A stretch of 64,000 nt of DNA from NCBI RefSeq assembly GCF_009806555.1, contig NZ_VUOK01000062.1, forward strand, positions 62,001 to 126,000, given 5' to 3'. Numbering within the stretch: position 1 is the first letter of the stretch; each line of letters starts with the position of its first letter. The notes under the pieces are model-generated. The model worked only from the letters and a program-made list of their open reading frames with translations. It had not been told where the DNA came from and ran no database searches. The position numbers and the translations under genes were made by a program. Source of the stretch: Methylobacterium sp. 2A. GTDB lineage: Bacteria; Pseudomonadota; Alphaproteobacteria; Rhizobiales; Beijerinckiaceae. Below, piece after piece: positions 29,045 to 36,725 of the stretch.

Positions 29045-29917
29045 CTACCGCCCCGGCGCTCCCGGATCGATCGCCGGCAGCTCGTTCGCCGGCAGACCCG
29101 CGCCGGCCTGAGCCTGCGCGCCGGCCGTGCCGCGGGCGCGGTTGGCGAGCGCCACCGTCAGGCGCTCGGCCGCCTCGGGCTGCATCACCGCCAGCACCTC
29201 GGCCATCTTGCGCGGGTTCATGGCCAGCACGATCGGCACCAGAACGTCATGGCCGAGCCTATCGAACACCCGGGCCGCGTCCTTGGGCTTCATCGCCTCG
29301 TACATCGTGACGATGTTCTTCAGCCCCTGCTTCTCGGCCTCCTCCTTCGCCTTGGCGACCGACTCGACCTTGTCCTCGGCCTTCTTGAGGTCGCCGAGCC
29401 CGGTCTCGAGCTTCCGCTCGGCCTCGCCCAGCATCTTTTCGCGCAGATCCAATTCGTCGCTCTTCTGGCGCAGGGCGTCCCGCCGGGCGCCGAGCTTTTC
29501 GAGGAGCACGCGCTCGGTCGGCGAGCCCGACCCTTGCGCGGCGGGCGGCGCCTCCGGGGGTTTCTCGGGAGACTTCTCGGACAGAGCCTCGGCAGGCGCA
29601 GCCTTGTCCTCCTTGGCGCCCACCGATCCCGTGGTGACGGGGTCGGGGACGTCGAAGCCGGTGCGGGCCCGGGCCACCGCCCGTCCGAATTCCGGCAGCG
29701 CGCCGCTTTCCGGCAGTCCGGCCTGCAGCAGGCTGAGCAGCTTGAGCACGAGGAGCCCGCCGGCCGCGATGGCCACGGCGTCGACGAGGCGCAGCCGGAT
29801 CGGCCGCGCCGGCTTGGGGGTGGGGGGCGCACTGCGCCGCGCCATGGCGGCGCGGCGCAGCTTCTCCTCAGGATCCGGCTTCGGGGGCGGGATCTTCGGG
29901 GCCTTGACTCCGGTCAC
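29045..29917 (-). CDS. motE: MotE-like flagellar motility protein
   Basis: A 290-residue protein with one membrane segment near residues 45-66 (LVDAVAIAAGGLLVLKLLSLL). A Pro/Ala/Glu-rich periplasmic stretch follows, then a coiled coil at about 135-195 (LDLREKMLGEAERKLETGLG). The C-terminal domain is MgtE-N-like (YEAMKPKDAARVFDRLGHDV, then AMNPRKMAEVLAVMQPEAAE). This matches MotE, a periplasmic chaperone for the stator-stabilising MotC in rhizobia. Placement downstream of fliL-fliM agrees. Its start overlaps the DUF6468 gene by four bases, indicating coupling. Confidence 0.88.
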   Translation of the reverse strand: MTGVKAPKIPPPKPDPEEKLRRAAMARRSAPPTPKPARPIRLRLVDAVAIAAGGLLVLKLLSLLQAGLPESGALPEFGRAVARARTGFDVPDPVTTGSVGAKEDKAAPAEALSEKSPEKPPEAPPAAQGSGSPTERVLLEKLGARRDALRQKSDELDLREKMLGEAERKLETGLGDLKKAEDKVESVAKAKEEAEKQGLKNIVTMYEAMKPKDAARVFDRLGHDVLVPIVLAMNPRKMAEVLAVMQPEAAERLTVALANRARGTAGAQAQAGAGLPANELPAIDPGAPGR

Positions 29918-30411
29918 GCGGCGCGCGCCCGGACGCGGGCCAGCGCGCGCTCGCTCATGGCGAGCGCGGCCGCGGCGGCGGCCCCGAGGCGCTCCCCGTT
30001 CGGGCTCACGGGCTCGGGCCGGAACGGCGCCGGCTCCGGTGCCGCCGGTGCGACGGGCGCCGGCTCCTGCCGGGCCGGCACGGCACGCATCTGCGCCACG
30101 ATCGCGCCGATCCGGGCCACCACCGTCTCGCCGGCCTCAACCTGCTCGGTCAGTTCGGCGGCGCGGGCGCTCGCCGCCTCCAGGCGGGCGTTGAGGGTGC
30201 GATCGGATTCATCGATCGCGGCGCGCAGGCCCGCGATGGCCCGCTCGGCGGTGCCGGTGGCGACCATCAGATCGCCGATCGTCTGGCGGAGCGCCGCCTC
30301 GTCGCCCTTGAGCTGGCCGATCCGGCGCGACAGCCGCAGGGAGGAGACGATGGTGGCCGCCAGCAGGACCGCCACCAGGATGTCGGCGGCGAGGGTGACG
30401 AAGAGACTCAT
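29914..30411 (-). CDS. DUF6468 flagellar-operon protein
   Basis: A 165-residue protein with an N-terminal membrane anchor (VTLAADILVAVLLAATIVSS) and a long coiled coil (LSRRIGQLKGDEAALRQTIG, then AIAGLRAAIDESDRTLNARL). A Pro/Glu-rich C-terminal tail follows. It corresponds to the DUF6468 family found between fliM and motE in Rhizobiales and Caulobacter relatives. Function is not characterised; the cytoplasmic coiled coil suggests an interaction role at the flagellar base. Gap to fliM is 19 bp and overlap with motE is four bases. Confidence 0.8.
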   Translation of the reverse strand: MSLFVTLAADILVAVLLAATIVSSLRLSRRIGQLKGDEAALRQTIGDLMVATGTAERAIAGLRAAIDESDRTLNARLEAASARAAELTEQVEAGETVVARIGAIVAQMRAVPARQEPAPVAPAAPEPAPFRPEPVSPNGERLGAAAAAALAMSERALARVRARAA

Positions 30412-30430
30412 GACGCGACCCTCATCGGCC

Positions 30431-31645
30431 CTAACTGTCCGAACGGTTGTTCATCGAGGCCTCGTAGGCCTGGATCGTCGTGCGCGAGCGGCGCAGCGGA
30501 CGGGTGACCTGCACGGCGATGTGGCCGTCGACCCGGCCCATCCGCCCCTGCGTCAGCGCCCAGTCGCCGCAGCGCACGGTGATGAGGTCCGACGGCTTGG
30601 CGTCGAACATCAGCGTCTCGCCGACCTTGAGGCTCATGACCTGCTTCAGGGGCAGCATCATCTCGTGCAGCACCGCCTCCATGGTCACGTCGGCCTGCCA
30701 GATCTCCGTGGCGAGGTGGCCCTCCCAGACCTGGTCGCGGCCGAGCTTCTCGCCCATGAAGCTCTGGGTGAGCAGTTCCCGGATCGGCTCGATCGTCGCG
30801 TAGGGGAACAGGATCTGCAGCATGCCGCCGCGCCCGTCGACGTCGAGGCGCAGGCTGATCAGGATCGCGGCGTTGCCCGGCCGCGTGATGGTGGCGAAGC
30901 GCGGGTTGGTCTCGATCCGGTCGATGCCGAAGGTCACGGGCGAGAGGGGCTGGAACGACAGCTCCAGATCGCCCAGCACGATCTCCACGAGGCGGCGCAC
31001 CAGCGTCATCTCGATGGCGGTGAACGGCCGCCCGTCGAGGCGGCTCGACGTGCCGCCGCGCTTGCCGCCGAGCAGCAGGTCGAAGGTCGCGTAGGCGAGG
31101 TTGGAATCGACCGTGACGAGGCCGGAATTTTCCCATTGCTCGGCCCGGAACACGCCGAGCAGGGTCGGCAGCGGGATCGCGTTCAGATAGTCGCCGAAGC
31201 GCACCGAGGTGATGTTGTCGAGGGTCACCTCGACGTTGTCCTGGAACAGGTTGCGCAGGGAGGTCGACAGCAACCGGATCATCCGGTCGAAGACGATCTC
31301 CAGCATCGGCAGGCGTTCGTACTGGACGACGCCCGAATCGACGATAGCCTGCACACCCCCGGCCCCTGAGGCCGAGAGCTCGCGCATGGAGAAGCCGAGG
31401 ACGCTGTCGATCTCGTCCTGGTTGAGCACCCGGTCGTTGCCGGCGAGTTCGGGGAGATTGTCGCTCTCCCCGTCCTCGATCATCGTCGCCCATTCGGCAG
31501 CGACGTCGCCTGCGTTGCGCGTGGTCCCCTGTTCGGCGAGGGCCGCGCCCCATTCCTCGGCGAGCGAGGAATCGCCGCCCTCGGCCCCCTGCTCCAGCAG
31601 GGCCGCCGACCAATCGTCCTCCGGGAGTTCGTCCTCGGGATCCAT
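30431..31645 (-). CDS. fliM: flagellar motor switch protein FliM
   Basis: A 404-residue C-ring subunit that binds CheY-P and sets rotation. The CheY-binding motif LNQDEIDSVLGF normally at the extreme N-terminus begins at residue 74 here. The middle domain (YERLPMLEIVFDRMIRLLST, TSVRFGDYLNAIPLP, WENSGLVTVDSNLAY) interacts with FliG, and a SPOA domain near the C-terminus (LMFDAKPSDLITVRCGDWAL) contacts FliN. The first 70 residues are an acidic extension containing three similar motifs centred on Trp12, Trp32 and Trp52, spaced by exactly 20 residues. It is the second gene of the fliL operon, 37 bp after fliL. Confidence 0.96.
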   Translation of the reverse strand: MDPEDELPEDDWSAALLEQGAEGGDSSLAEEWGAALAEQGTTRNAGDVAAEWATMIEDGESDNLPELAGNDRVLNQDEIDSVLGFSMRELSASGAGGVQAIVDSGVVQYERLPMLEIVFDRMIRLLSTSLRNLFQDNVEVTLDNITSVRFGDYLNAIPLPTLLGVFRAEQWENSGLVTVDSNLAYATFDLLLGGKRGGTSSRLDGRPFTAIEMTLVRRLVEIVLGDLELSFQPLSPVTFGIDRIETNPRFATITRPGNAAILISLRLDVDGRGGMLQILFPYATIEPIRELLTQSFMGEKLGRDQVWEGHLATEIWQADVTMEAVLHEMMLPLKQVMSLKVGETLMFDAKPSDLITVRCGDWALTQGRMGRVDGHIAVQVTRPLRRSRTTIQAYEASMNNRSDS

Positions 31646-31682
31646 CAGACGCGCGCCGAAACGGTGACGGGAAGGGGGCGGG

Positions 31683-32243
31683 TCACTGGACGATCACATC
31701 CTTGAACAGCACGGCCTCGACCCGGACCGGATAGAGGGCGATGTTGACGCGGCGCAGCAGTTCCTCGCGCAGCCGGAACAGGCCCAGCGAGCTGGTGAGG
31801 TCGCTCGGGCGCAGCTCGCGCATGTAGACCTGCAGCGCATCCTCGACGCGCGGCATCAGAGGCTTCACCTCCTCCTCGACCTTGGCATCCTTCAGTTCGA
31901 GGGCGAGCCGCACCTTGGCGTATTTGGTCTTGTCCTGCGGCAGGTCGGGGCTGAGGTTCAGCAGCATCTCGCGGACGTCGACGAAGACCACGGGCCTCTT
32001 GCCGTCCGGACCGGTGGCGGCGTCGCCATGGGCGCCCCCGTGGCCGCCGCCATGCCCACCCGCGGAGGCCTCGGCGCCGTCGCCGTGGCCGCCACGCCCC
32101 ATCAGCAGGAACGCACCGCCGCCGCCAGCGAGCGCCAGGACCGCGACGGCCACGATGATCATGAGCTTCTTCTTGCCCTTCGGGGCGCTGTCGGCTCCGG
32201 CCTCGCCCTCCTCGGCAGAGGCCTTCTTGGGCTTCTTGGCCAT
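31683..32243 (-). CDS. fliL: flagellar basal-body-associated protein FliL
   Basis: A 186-residue single-pass inner-membrane protein that rings the stator and supports torque. The cytoplasmic tail is Lys-rich (KKPKKASAEEGEAG). One membrane segment (LMIIVAVAVLALAGGGGAFLLM) spans about residues 27-48. A Gly/His-rich spacer (GHGGGHGGAHGD) precedes the periplasmic FliL domain (about 85-186), which contains VDVREMLLNLSPD, KYAKVRLALELKD and a C-terminal ALYPVRVEAVLFKDVIVQ. It leads the leftward flagellar operon. A perfect CtrA-type box lies 62 bp upstream. Confidence 0.94.
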   Translation of the reverse strand: MAKKPKKASAEEGEAGADSAPKGKKKLMIIVAVAVLALAGGGGAFLLMGRGGHGDGAEASAGGHGGGHGGAHGDAATGPDGKRPVVFVDVREMLLNLSPDLPQDKTKYAKVRLALELKDAKVEEEVKPLMPRVEDALQVYMRELRPSDLTSSLGLFRLREELLRRVNIALYPVRVEAVLFKDVIVQ

Positions 32244-32258
32244 GGAATAATGCTCTCT

Positions 32259-32272
32259 CGCGGATATCCGCG
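32259..32272. promoter_or_regulatory. 14-bp palindrome in the fliL leader
   Basis: CGCGGATATCCGCG is a perfect palindrome 16 bp upstream of the fliL start. It could be a regulator site or form a short leader hairpin near the ribosome-binding region. No known regulator is assigned. Confidence 0.35.
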
Positions 32273-32304
32273 CTCGGGTACGCCCCGATATCGAAGCATC
32301 ACGG

Positions 32305-32319
32305 TTAACGTGCCGTTAA
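32305..32319. promoter_or_regulatory. CtrA-type box in the fliL/flgF divergent region
   Basis: TTAA-CGTGCCG-TTAA matches the full CtrA consensus TTAA-N7-TTAA exactly. It lies 62 bp upstream of fliL and 178 bp upstream of flgF. CtrA is the alphaproteobacterial cell-cycle regulator that activates class II flagellar operons, including fliL in Caulobacter. Direct control here is inferred from the match and context. Confidence 0.75.
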
Positions 32320-32434
32320 GCGGGCAATTCCTGCCGGGCCATGTTTGCCGCAACGCAGTCACGGCCCCCGGGAAGGGCAAACGGATCCCTCGCCAAACCA
32401 TTCAGATTTATAACGAAATCCGCCCCGGCACCGC

Positions 32435-32450
32435 TGGCACGGCGCATGCT
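32435..32450 (+). promoter_or_regulatory. sigma-54-like -24/-12 promoter candidate for flgF
   Basis: TGGCACG-GCGC-ATGCT matches the sigma-54 pattern TGGCACG-N4-TTGCW with one mismatch (A for the first T of the -12 element). It ends 46 bp before the flgF ATG, suitable for a transcript start about 12 bp further on. Hook and rod operons of Caulobacter are sigma-54 dependent. Use of sigma-54 for flagella in this organism is inferred. Confidence 0.5.
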
Positions 32451-32496
32451 GAACGGATCGTTGCCGCCACCGCGGCGGCGAGTCCCAGAGTTCACG

Positions 32497-33237
32497 ATGC
32501 AGAATGCCCTCTTCATCGGCGTGTCGAGCCAAGTGGCGCTCCAGCGCGAGCTGGACGTGATCGCCAACAACATGGCGAACGTCTCGACCAACGGGTTCAA
32601 GTCCCGCAGCAGCCGCTTCCAGGAATACCTGATGCCGGTGGCGAGCGCGGATTCCTTCGCCCGTCCGGACCGGAAGCTCTCCTACGTCATCGACCAGGGC
32701 ACCACCCTCGACCTCGGCCAGGGCCCGATCGAGCAGACCGGCAACCCGCTCAACGTCGCCGTCAAGGGCTCGGCCTTCATCGCCGTGCAGACGCCCCAGG
32801 GCGAGCGCTACACCCGCAACGGCGCCTTCGAGATCAATCCGCAGGGCACGCTGGTGACCAGCGACGGCTATCCCGTGGCGGGCGACGGCGGCCCGATCAC
32901 CATCAACGCGCAGGAAACCGGGCTCGCCATCGGCAGCGACGGCACGGTCTCGACCAATCTCGGCATCCGCGGCCGGATCAAGCTCGTGACCTTCGCCAAC
33001 CCGCAGGGGCTCACCAACGAGGGCGGCAACCTCTACGCGACGCAGGAGGCCGGCAGCCCGGCCGGTTTCGAGGGACGCCTGGAATCCGGGGCGCTGGAGC
33101 GCTCCAACGTCCGCCCGGTGATCGAGATGACCCGGCTGATGGACGTGAACCGCACCTACACCATGGTGTCGAGCATGATCTCGCGCCTCGACGAATTGCG
33201 GGGCTCGGCGATCAGCCGCCTCGCCAACGTCGCGTAA
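32497..33237 (+). CDS. flgF: flagellar basal-body proximal rod protein FlgF
   Basis: A 246-residue rod protein. It begins MQNALFIGVSSQVALQRELD and continues with the rod/hook signature VIANNMANVSTNGFKSRSSR. The central region resembles FlgG (GSAFIAVQTPQGERYTRNGA, LVTSDGYPVAGDGGP). The C-terminal helix (IEMTRLMDVNRTYTMVSSMI) completes the D0 coiled coil. It is exported by the flagellar type III system without a cleaved signal. ATG 32497 was chosen to match the family start. It heads the rightward operon flgF-flgG-flgA-flgH; the gap to flgG is 13 bp. Confidence 0.95.
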   Translation: MQNALFIGVSSQVALQRELDVIANNMANVSTNGFKSRSSRFQEYLMPVASADSFARPDRKLSYVIDQGTTLDLGQGPIEQTGNPLNVAVKGSAFIAVQTPQGERYTRNGAFEINPQGTLVTSDGYPVAGDGGPITINAQETGLAIGSDGTVSTNLGIRGRIKLVTFANPQGLTNEGGNLYATQEAGSPAGFEGRLESGALERSNVRPVIEMTRLMDVNRTYTMVSSMISRLDELRGSAISRLANVA

Positions 33238-33250
33238 GGGGGCTTGAGCG

Positions 33251-34042
33251 ATGCGCGCCCTCTACTCAGCCGCCACCGGCATGGCGGCCCAGGAACTGAA
33301 CGTTCAGGTCATCTCCAACAACATCGCGAACCTGCGCACCACCGGCTACAAGCGCCAGCAGGTGCATTTCCAGGATCTGCTCTACCAGAACCTGCGCCGA
33401 GCCGGATCCTCGACCTCCGAGCAGAACACGCAGCTCCCCGCGGGGCTGGCGATCGGCTCGGGCGTGAAGACGACCTCCACCGCCCGGGTGATGTCGCAGG
33501 GCACGCTCACCTCGACCGAGAAGGATTACGACGTCGCCATCCGCGGCGAGGGCTTCTTCCGGGTGACGATGCCGGACGGGCGCACCGCCTACACGCGGGA
33601 CGGCTCCTTCGACCTCTCGGCCTCGGGCCAGCTCGTCACCCGCGACGGCTACCTGCTCGATCCGGCGATCACCGTGCCGCAGACCGCGACCTCGGTGACG
33701 ATCAGCGCCACCGGCGCCGTGCAGGCGACGCTGCCGGGCCAGACCGCGCCGCAGGCGCTCGGCCAGTTCCAGCTCTCGCGCTTCATCAACAAGGTCGGCC
33801 TCGAATCGATCGGCGACAACCTGTTCGTGGAGACCGCCGCCTCCGGCCCGGCGATCAGCGCGCTGCCGGGGTCGGAGGGCTTCGGCAACCTCCAGCAGAG
33901 CTACCTGGAGGAGGCCAACGTGAACGCCGTCACCGAGATCTCGTCGCTGATCGCGGCGCAGCGCGCCTACGAGATGAACTCGAAGGTCGTCACCGCCGCC
34001 GACCAGATGCTCTCCACCGCCTCGCAGATGTTCCGCAGCTAA
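33251..34042 (+). CDS. flgG: flagellar basal-body distal rod protein FlgG
   Basis: A 263-residue rod protein, close to the usual 260. The N-terminus MRALYSAATGMAAQELNVQV followed by ISNNIANLRTTGYKRQQVHF is the rod-class signature. The GEGFFRVTMPDGRTAYTRDG and LVTRDGYLLDP segments form the central domain, and LEEANVNAVTEISSLIAAQR with YEMNSKVV at the end is characteristic of FlgG. It forms the distal rod that crosses the peptidoglycan. The gap to flgA is 23 bp. Confidence 0.97.
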   Translation: MRALYSAATGMAAQELNVQVISNNIANLRTTGYKRQQVHFQDLLYQNLRRAGSSTSEQNTQLPAGLAIGSGVKTTSTARVMSQGTLTSTEKDYDVAIRGEGFFRVTMPDGRTAYTRDGSFDLSASGQLVTRDGYLLDPAITVPQTATSVTISATGAVQATLPGQTAPQALGQFQLSRFINKVGLESIGDNLFVETAASGPAISALPGSEGFGNLQQSYLEEANVNAVTEISSLIAAQRAYEMNSKVVTAADQMLSTASQMFRS

Positions 34043-34065
34043 GCGCGCCGCTGAGATTTCCGACG

Positions 34066-35214
34066 ATGTATGCCGGCCTGCCCCAAAATTCCGCCTCCGT
34101 GGACTCCGCCTTCGAGACCTCCGTCCTGCCGCTCGTCAGCACGGCGGCGGACGAGAGCGACCTCAGCCCGATCGTCCGCCGGCCCCGGCCGCGGGTGGCG
34201 CCGCTCGGCATGGCCGTGCTGCTCCGGACGCTGCTGGCCGTGCTGGCCTTCGCGACGCTCGGGGCGCTGGCGATCCCCGCCATGGCGCGGGCGGACGGCC
34301 TGCGCCTGCGCGGCGACGTGACCGCCCGCGGGGACATCCTGACCCTCGCCGACCTCGTGGAGGGGGCGCCGGCCGGCCTCGCCGGGCGGCCGCTGTTCCG
34401 TTCGCCGGCCCTGGGCGCCACCGGGACGATCCAGAGCCGCCGGATCGTCGAGGCCGCCGCAGCCCTCGGCCTGACCGGCCTGGAGACCGGTGGCCGGATG
34501 CAGATCGCCGTCCAGCGCGCCGCCCGCCGCATCGGGCCGCCGGAGATCGAGGCCGCGCTCAAGCGCGGGCTGGAGACCGGCTACGGCCTCGCCCCGGCCA
34601 ATGTGTCGATCCGGTTCGACGGCGAGGGCCCGACCCTGCTGGCGCCGGCCGATCTTGCGGGACAGGCCGCGGCCCTCGACCTGACCTACGATGCGCGCTC
34701 CCGCCGGGTCGCGGGCCTCGTCAGCATCGGCGAGCGGCAGGCCTCGCTGCGCGTCTCCGGAATCGTTCTCGAGATGCGCGACGTGGCGGTGCTCACCCGG
34801 TCCCTCGACCGCGGCGAGACGATGAAGGAGGGCGATTTCGCCCTGGAACGCCGGCCGCGCGAAACCGTCCCGTCGGACGCGCAGGCGAGCGCCGGCGCCG
34901 TCGGCGAGGTCGCCCAGCACGCGCTGGCGGCCGGCACGGTGCTCCGGATCAGCGACACCGCCCCGCCCGAGCTCGTAGTCCGGGGCGAGAGCGTGACCAT
35001 CGTGTACGAGACGCCGAGCATCAGCCTCGCGATGCGCGGCCTCGCCAACCAGGGCGGCCGCCTCGGCGCCGTGGTCAACGTCGTCAACACCGCCTCCCAG
35101 AAGGTCCTTCAGGCGACCGTGGTCGGCCCCGGCCGGGTTTCGGTCGGCCCCAGCCCCGCGCCCCTGCAGCAGGCCTCCGCGACCCCGATCCAGGCGACCG
35201 CGTCCTTGCGCTGA
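34066..35214 (+). CDS. flgA: flagellar P-ring assembly chaperone FlgA
   Basis: A 382-residue FlgA homologue, exported to the periplasm to assist P-ring (FlgI) polymerisation. An unusually long N-terminal cytoplasmic stretch (about 47 residues) precedes a hydrophobic segment (VLLRTLLAVLAFATLGALAI). Then come the FlgA N-domain (LRLRGDVTARGDILTLADLV) and the C-terminal SAF-type domain (VAVLTRSLDRGETMKEGDFA, EVAQHALAAGTVLRISDTAP, VVRGESVTIVYETPSISLAM). A shorter start at ATG 34210 would give an ordinary signal peptide and is a real alternative. flgI, its usual partner, is not in the window. Confidence 0.9.
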   Translation: MYAGLPQNSASVDSAFETSVLPLVSTAADESDLSPIVRRPRPRVAPLGMAVLLRTLLAVLAFATLGALAIPAMARADGLRLRGDVTARGDILTLADLVEGAPAGLAGRPLFRSPALGATGTIQSRRIVEAAAALGLTGLETGGRMQIAVQRAARRIGPPEIEAALKRGLETGYGLAPANVSIRFDGEGPTLLAPADLAGQAAALDLTYDARSRRVAGLVSIGERQASLRVSGIVLEMRDVAVLTRSLDRGETMKEGDFALERRPRETVPSDAQASAGAVGEVAQHALAAGTVLRISDTAPPELVVRGESVTIVYETPSISLAMRGLANQGGRLGAVVNVVNTASQKVLQATVVGPGRVSVGPSPAPLQQASATPIQATASLR

Positions 35215-35235
35215 TCGCCCGTTCCGCACGCGTTC

Positions 35236-35997
35236 ATGAGTACCCCGATGGCCCCTCGCACCGCCTTCAAGCCCCTCGCCGCCGCGCTGATCGCCGGTGC
35301 GCTCGGCGCCTGCAACACCGCGGACCGGCTCTCGCAGGTCGGCGCGACCCCGGCCCTGTCGGCGATCGAGGACCCGACCACGCAGCCCGGCTACAAACCG
35401 GTGCGGATGCCGATGCCCGACGTGCAGCCGGTCTCCTACGCGCCGAACTCGCTCTGGCGCACCGGCTCGCGCGCCTTCTTCAAGGACCAGCGCGCCGCCC
35501 GGCTCGGCGACATCCTGACCGTGAAGGTCAACGTCACCGATCAGGCCAACATCAGCAACGAAACGAAGCGGAGCCGCGCCAACACCGAGAGCTTCGGCCT
35601 GCCGAACGCCCTGGGGCTGGAGAACAACGCGGTCGGCAAGTCCTTCGGCGTCGGCAGCACGGCTTTGCTCTCCGCCACCTCGGCGACCGCCAACGACGGG
35701 GCCGGCTCCGTCCAGCGGGCCGAGACCGTGACGACGAACGTCGCCGCGGTGGTCACCCAGGTGTTGCCCAACGGCAACCTCGTGGTCGAGGGCAAGCAGG
35801 AGATCCGGGTGAATTTCGAGATCCGCGAGATGGTGGTGGCCGGCGTGGTCCGGCCGGAGGACATCGAGTCGGACAACACCATCGACTCGGCCAAGATCGC
35901 CCAGGCCCGCATCGCCTATGGCGGCCGCGGCCAGATCACCGACGTACAGCAGCCGCGCTACGGCCAGCAGATCGTGGATATTTTGCTGCCGTTCTGA
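35236..35997 (+). CDS. flgH: flagellar L-ring lipoprotein FlgH
   Basis: A 253-residue outer-membrane ring protein. The signal peptide ends in the lipobox LGAC with Cys26 as the acylation site. The mature part shows SLWRTGSRAFFKDQRAARLG, DILTVKVNVTDQANISNETK, VVTQVLPNGNLVVEGKQEIR and the family C-terminus YGGRGQITDVQQPRYGQQIV. It forms the L-ring bushing for the rod. It is the last gene of the flgF operon and converges on the TetR gene with 25 bp between stops. In many relatives further flagellar genes follow; here foreign-looking genes do. Confidence 0.96.
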   Translation: MSTPMAPRTAFKPLAAALIAGALGACNTADRLSQVGATPALSAIEDPTTQPGYKPVRMPMPDVQPVSYAPNSLWRTGSRAFFKDQRAARLGDILTVKVNVTDQANISNETKRSRANTESFGLPNALGLENNAVGKSFGVGSTALLSATSATANDGAGSVQRAETVTTNVAAVVTQVLPNGNLVVEGKQEIRVNFEIREMVVAGVVRPEDIESDNTIDSAKIAQARIAYGGRGQITDVQQPRYGQQIVDILLPF

Positions 35998-36022
35998 GGG
36001 GCCTCCGTCGGCATGATCGCCG

Positions 36023-36628
36023 TCATATCGGATCCGGTGTCGTCGGTCCGAGAAGGGTCAGGGCCGGGGGAATCAGAGCGAGCAGGCGCTCCCGCGGAAC
36101 CCCATCGCGGGCCTGAACCGACAATCCGTGCAGCAGGGCGGCGTAATGGTCGCCCAATGCTGCCGCGTCGGAACTGGATGGCAACTCACCCTCGGTGACC
36201 GCGCGCTCCAGGCGCTCGACAATCGACGCCGTGCGCAGCCGGCGACGCTCAGCCAGCCAATCGGCCACCGCGTCGTTCTCGGCAGCGCAATTGGTCGCTG
36301 CCGCAACGACCATGCACCCCTTCGGGCCATCGCCGCGCGTGTAAAGTTCAACAGCTTCACGCAGCAGGCGCTCGATCGCTTGCCGAGCCGTCAGTTCCTC
36401 AGCGAGCGCACGGGTCGCGAAGCCGCCGGCGCCGGCCTCATAATGCTCCACGGCTTCGCGGAAGAGCGCCACCTTCGAACCGAACGCCGCGTAGATCCGA
36501 GCCGACGCGATGCCGAGCGCGTTCACGAGGTCTGCCATGGACGTCCCCTCGTAGCCGCGCGTCCAGAACGCCCGCTGAGCCCTTACGAGAGCCACATTCC
36601 GATCGAATTCCCGTGGCCGACCCGCCAT
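36023..36628 (-). CDS. TetR-family repressor
   Basis: A 201-residue regulator. The N-terminal helix-turn-helix (FDRNVALVRAQRAFWTRGYE, TSMADLVNALGIASARIYAA, FGSKVALFREAVEHY) is standard TetR. The C-terminal domain contains GPKGCMVVAAATNCAAEN, typical of the YcdC/AcrR-like group with TetR_C_16-style dimer helices. ATG 36628 (MAGRPREFD) matches the family start. It is divergent from the isomerase-like gene, with a 46-bp palindrome between them, so it most likely represses both itself and the three-gene operon. The ligand is unknown. Confidence 0.92.
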   Translation of the reverse strand: MAGRPREFDRNVALVRAQRAFWTRGYEGTSMADLVNALGIASARIYAAFGSKVALFREAVEHYEAGAGGFATRALAEELTARQAIERLLREAVELYTRGDGPKGCMVVAAATNCAAENDAVADWLAERRRLRTASIVERLERAVTEGELPSSSDAAALGDHYAALLHGLSVQARDGVPRERLLALIPPALTLLGPTTPDPI

Positions 36629-36679
36629 CGCTCCACCAATTTTTTTCCGATCGACAAACAACATGCTTGACGGACTGAG

Positions 36680-36725
36680 ATAGGCGGACCATTCTTTGTT
36701 GATCAACAAACAATGGTCCGCCTAT
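36680..36725. promoter_or_regulatory. 46-bp near-perfect palindrome, TetR operator candidate
   Basis: The whole interval reads the same on both strands except for one C/C pair at 36694 and 36711. The core is TTTGTTGATCAACAAA (36695-36710), flanked by 14-bp perfect arms (ATAGGCGGACCATT and complement). The right end includes the ATG (36724) of the downstream operon. A related half, GATCGACAAACAACATG, is at 36649-36665, nearer the TetR start. Placement makes it the operator of the divergent TetR protein; it could also form a cruciform. Confidence 0.8.
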
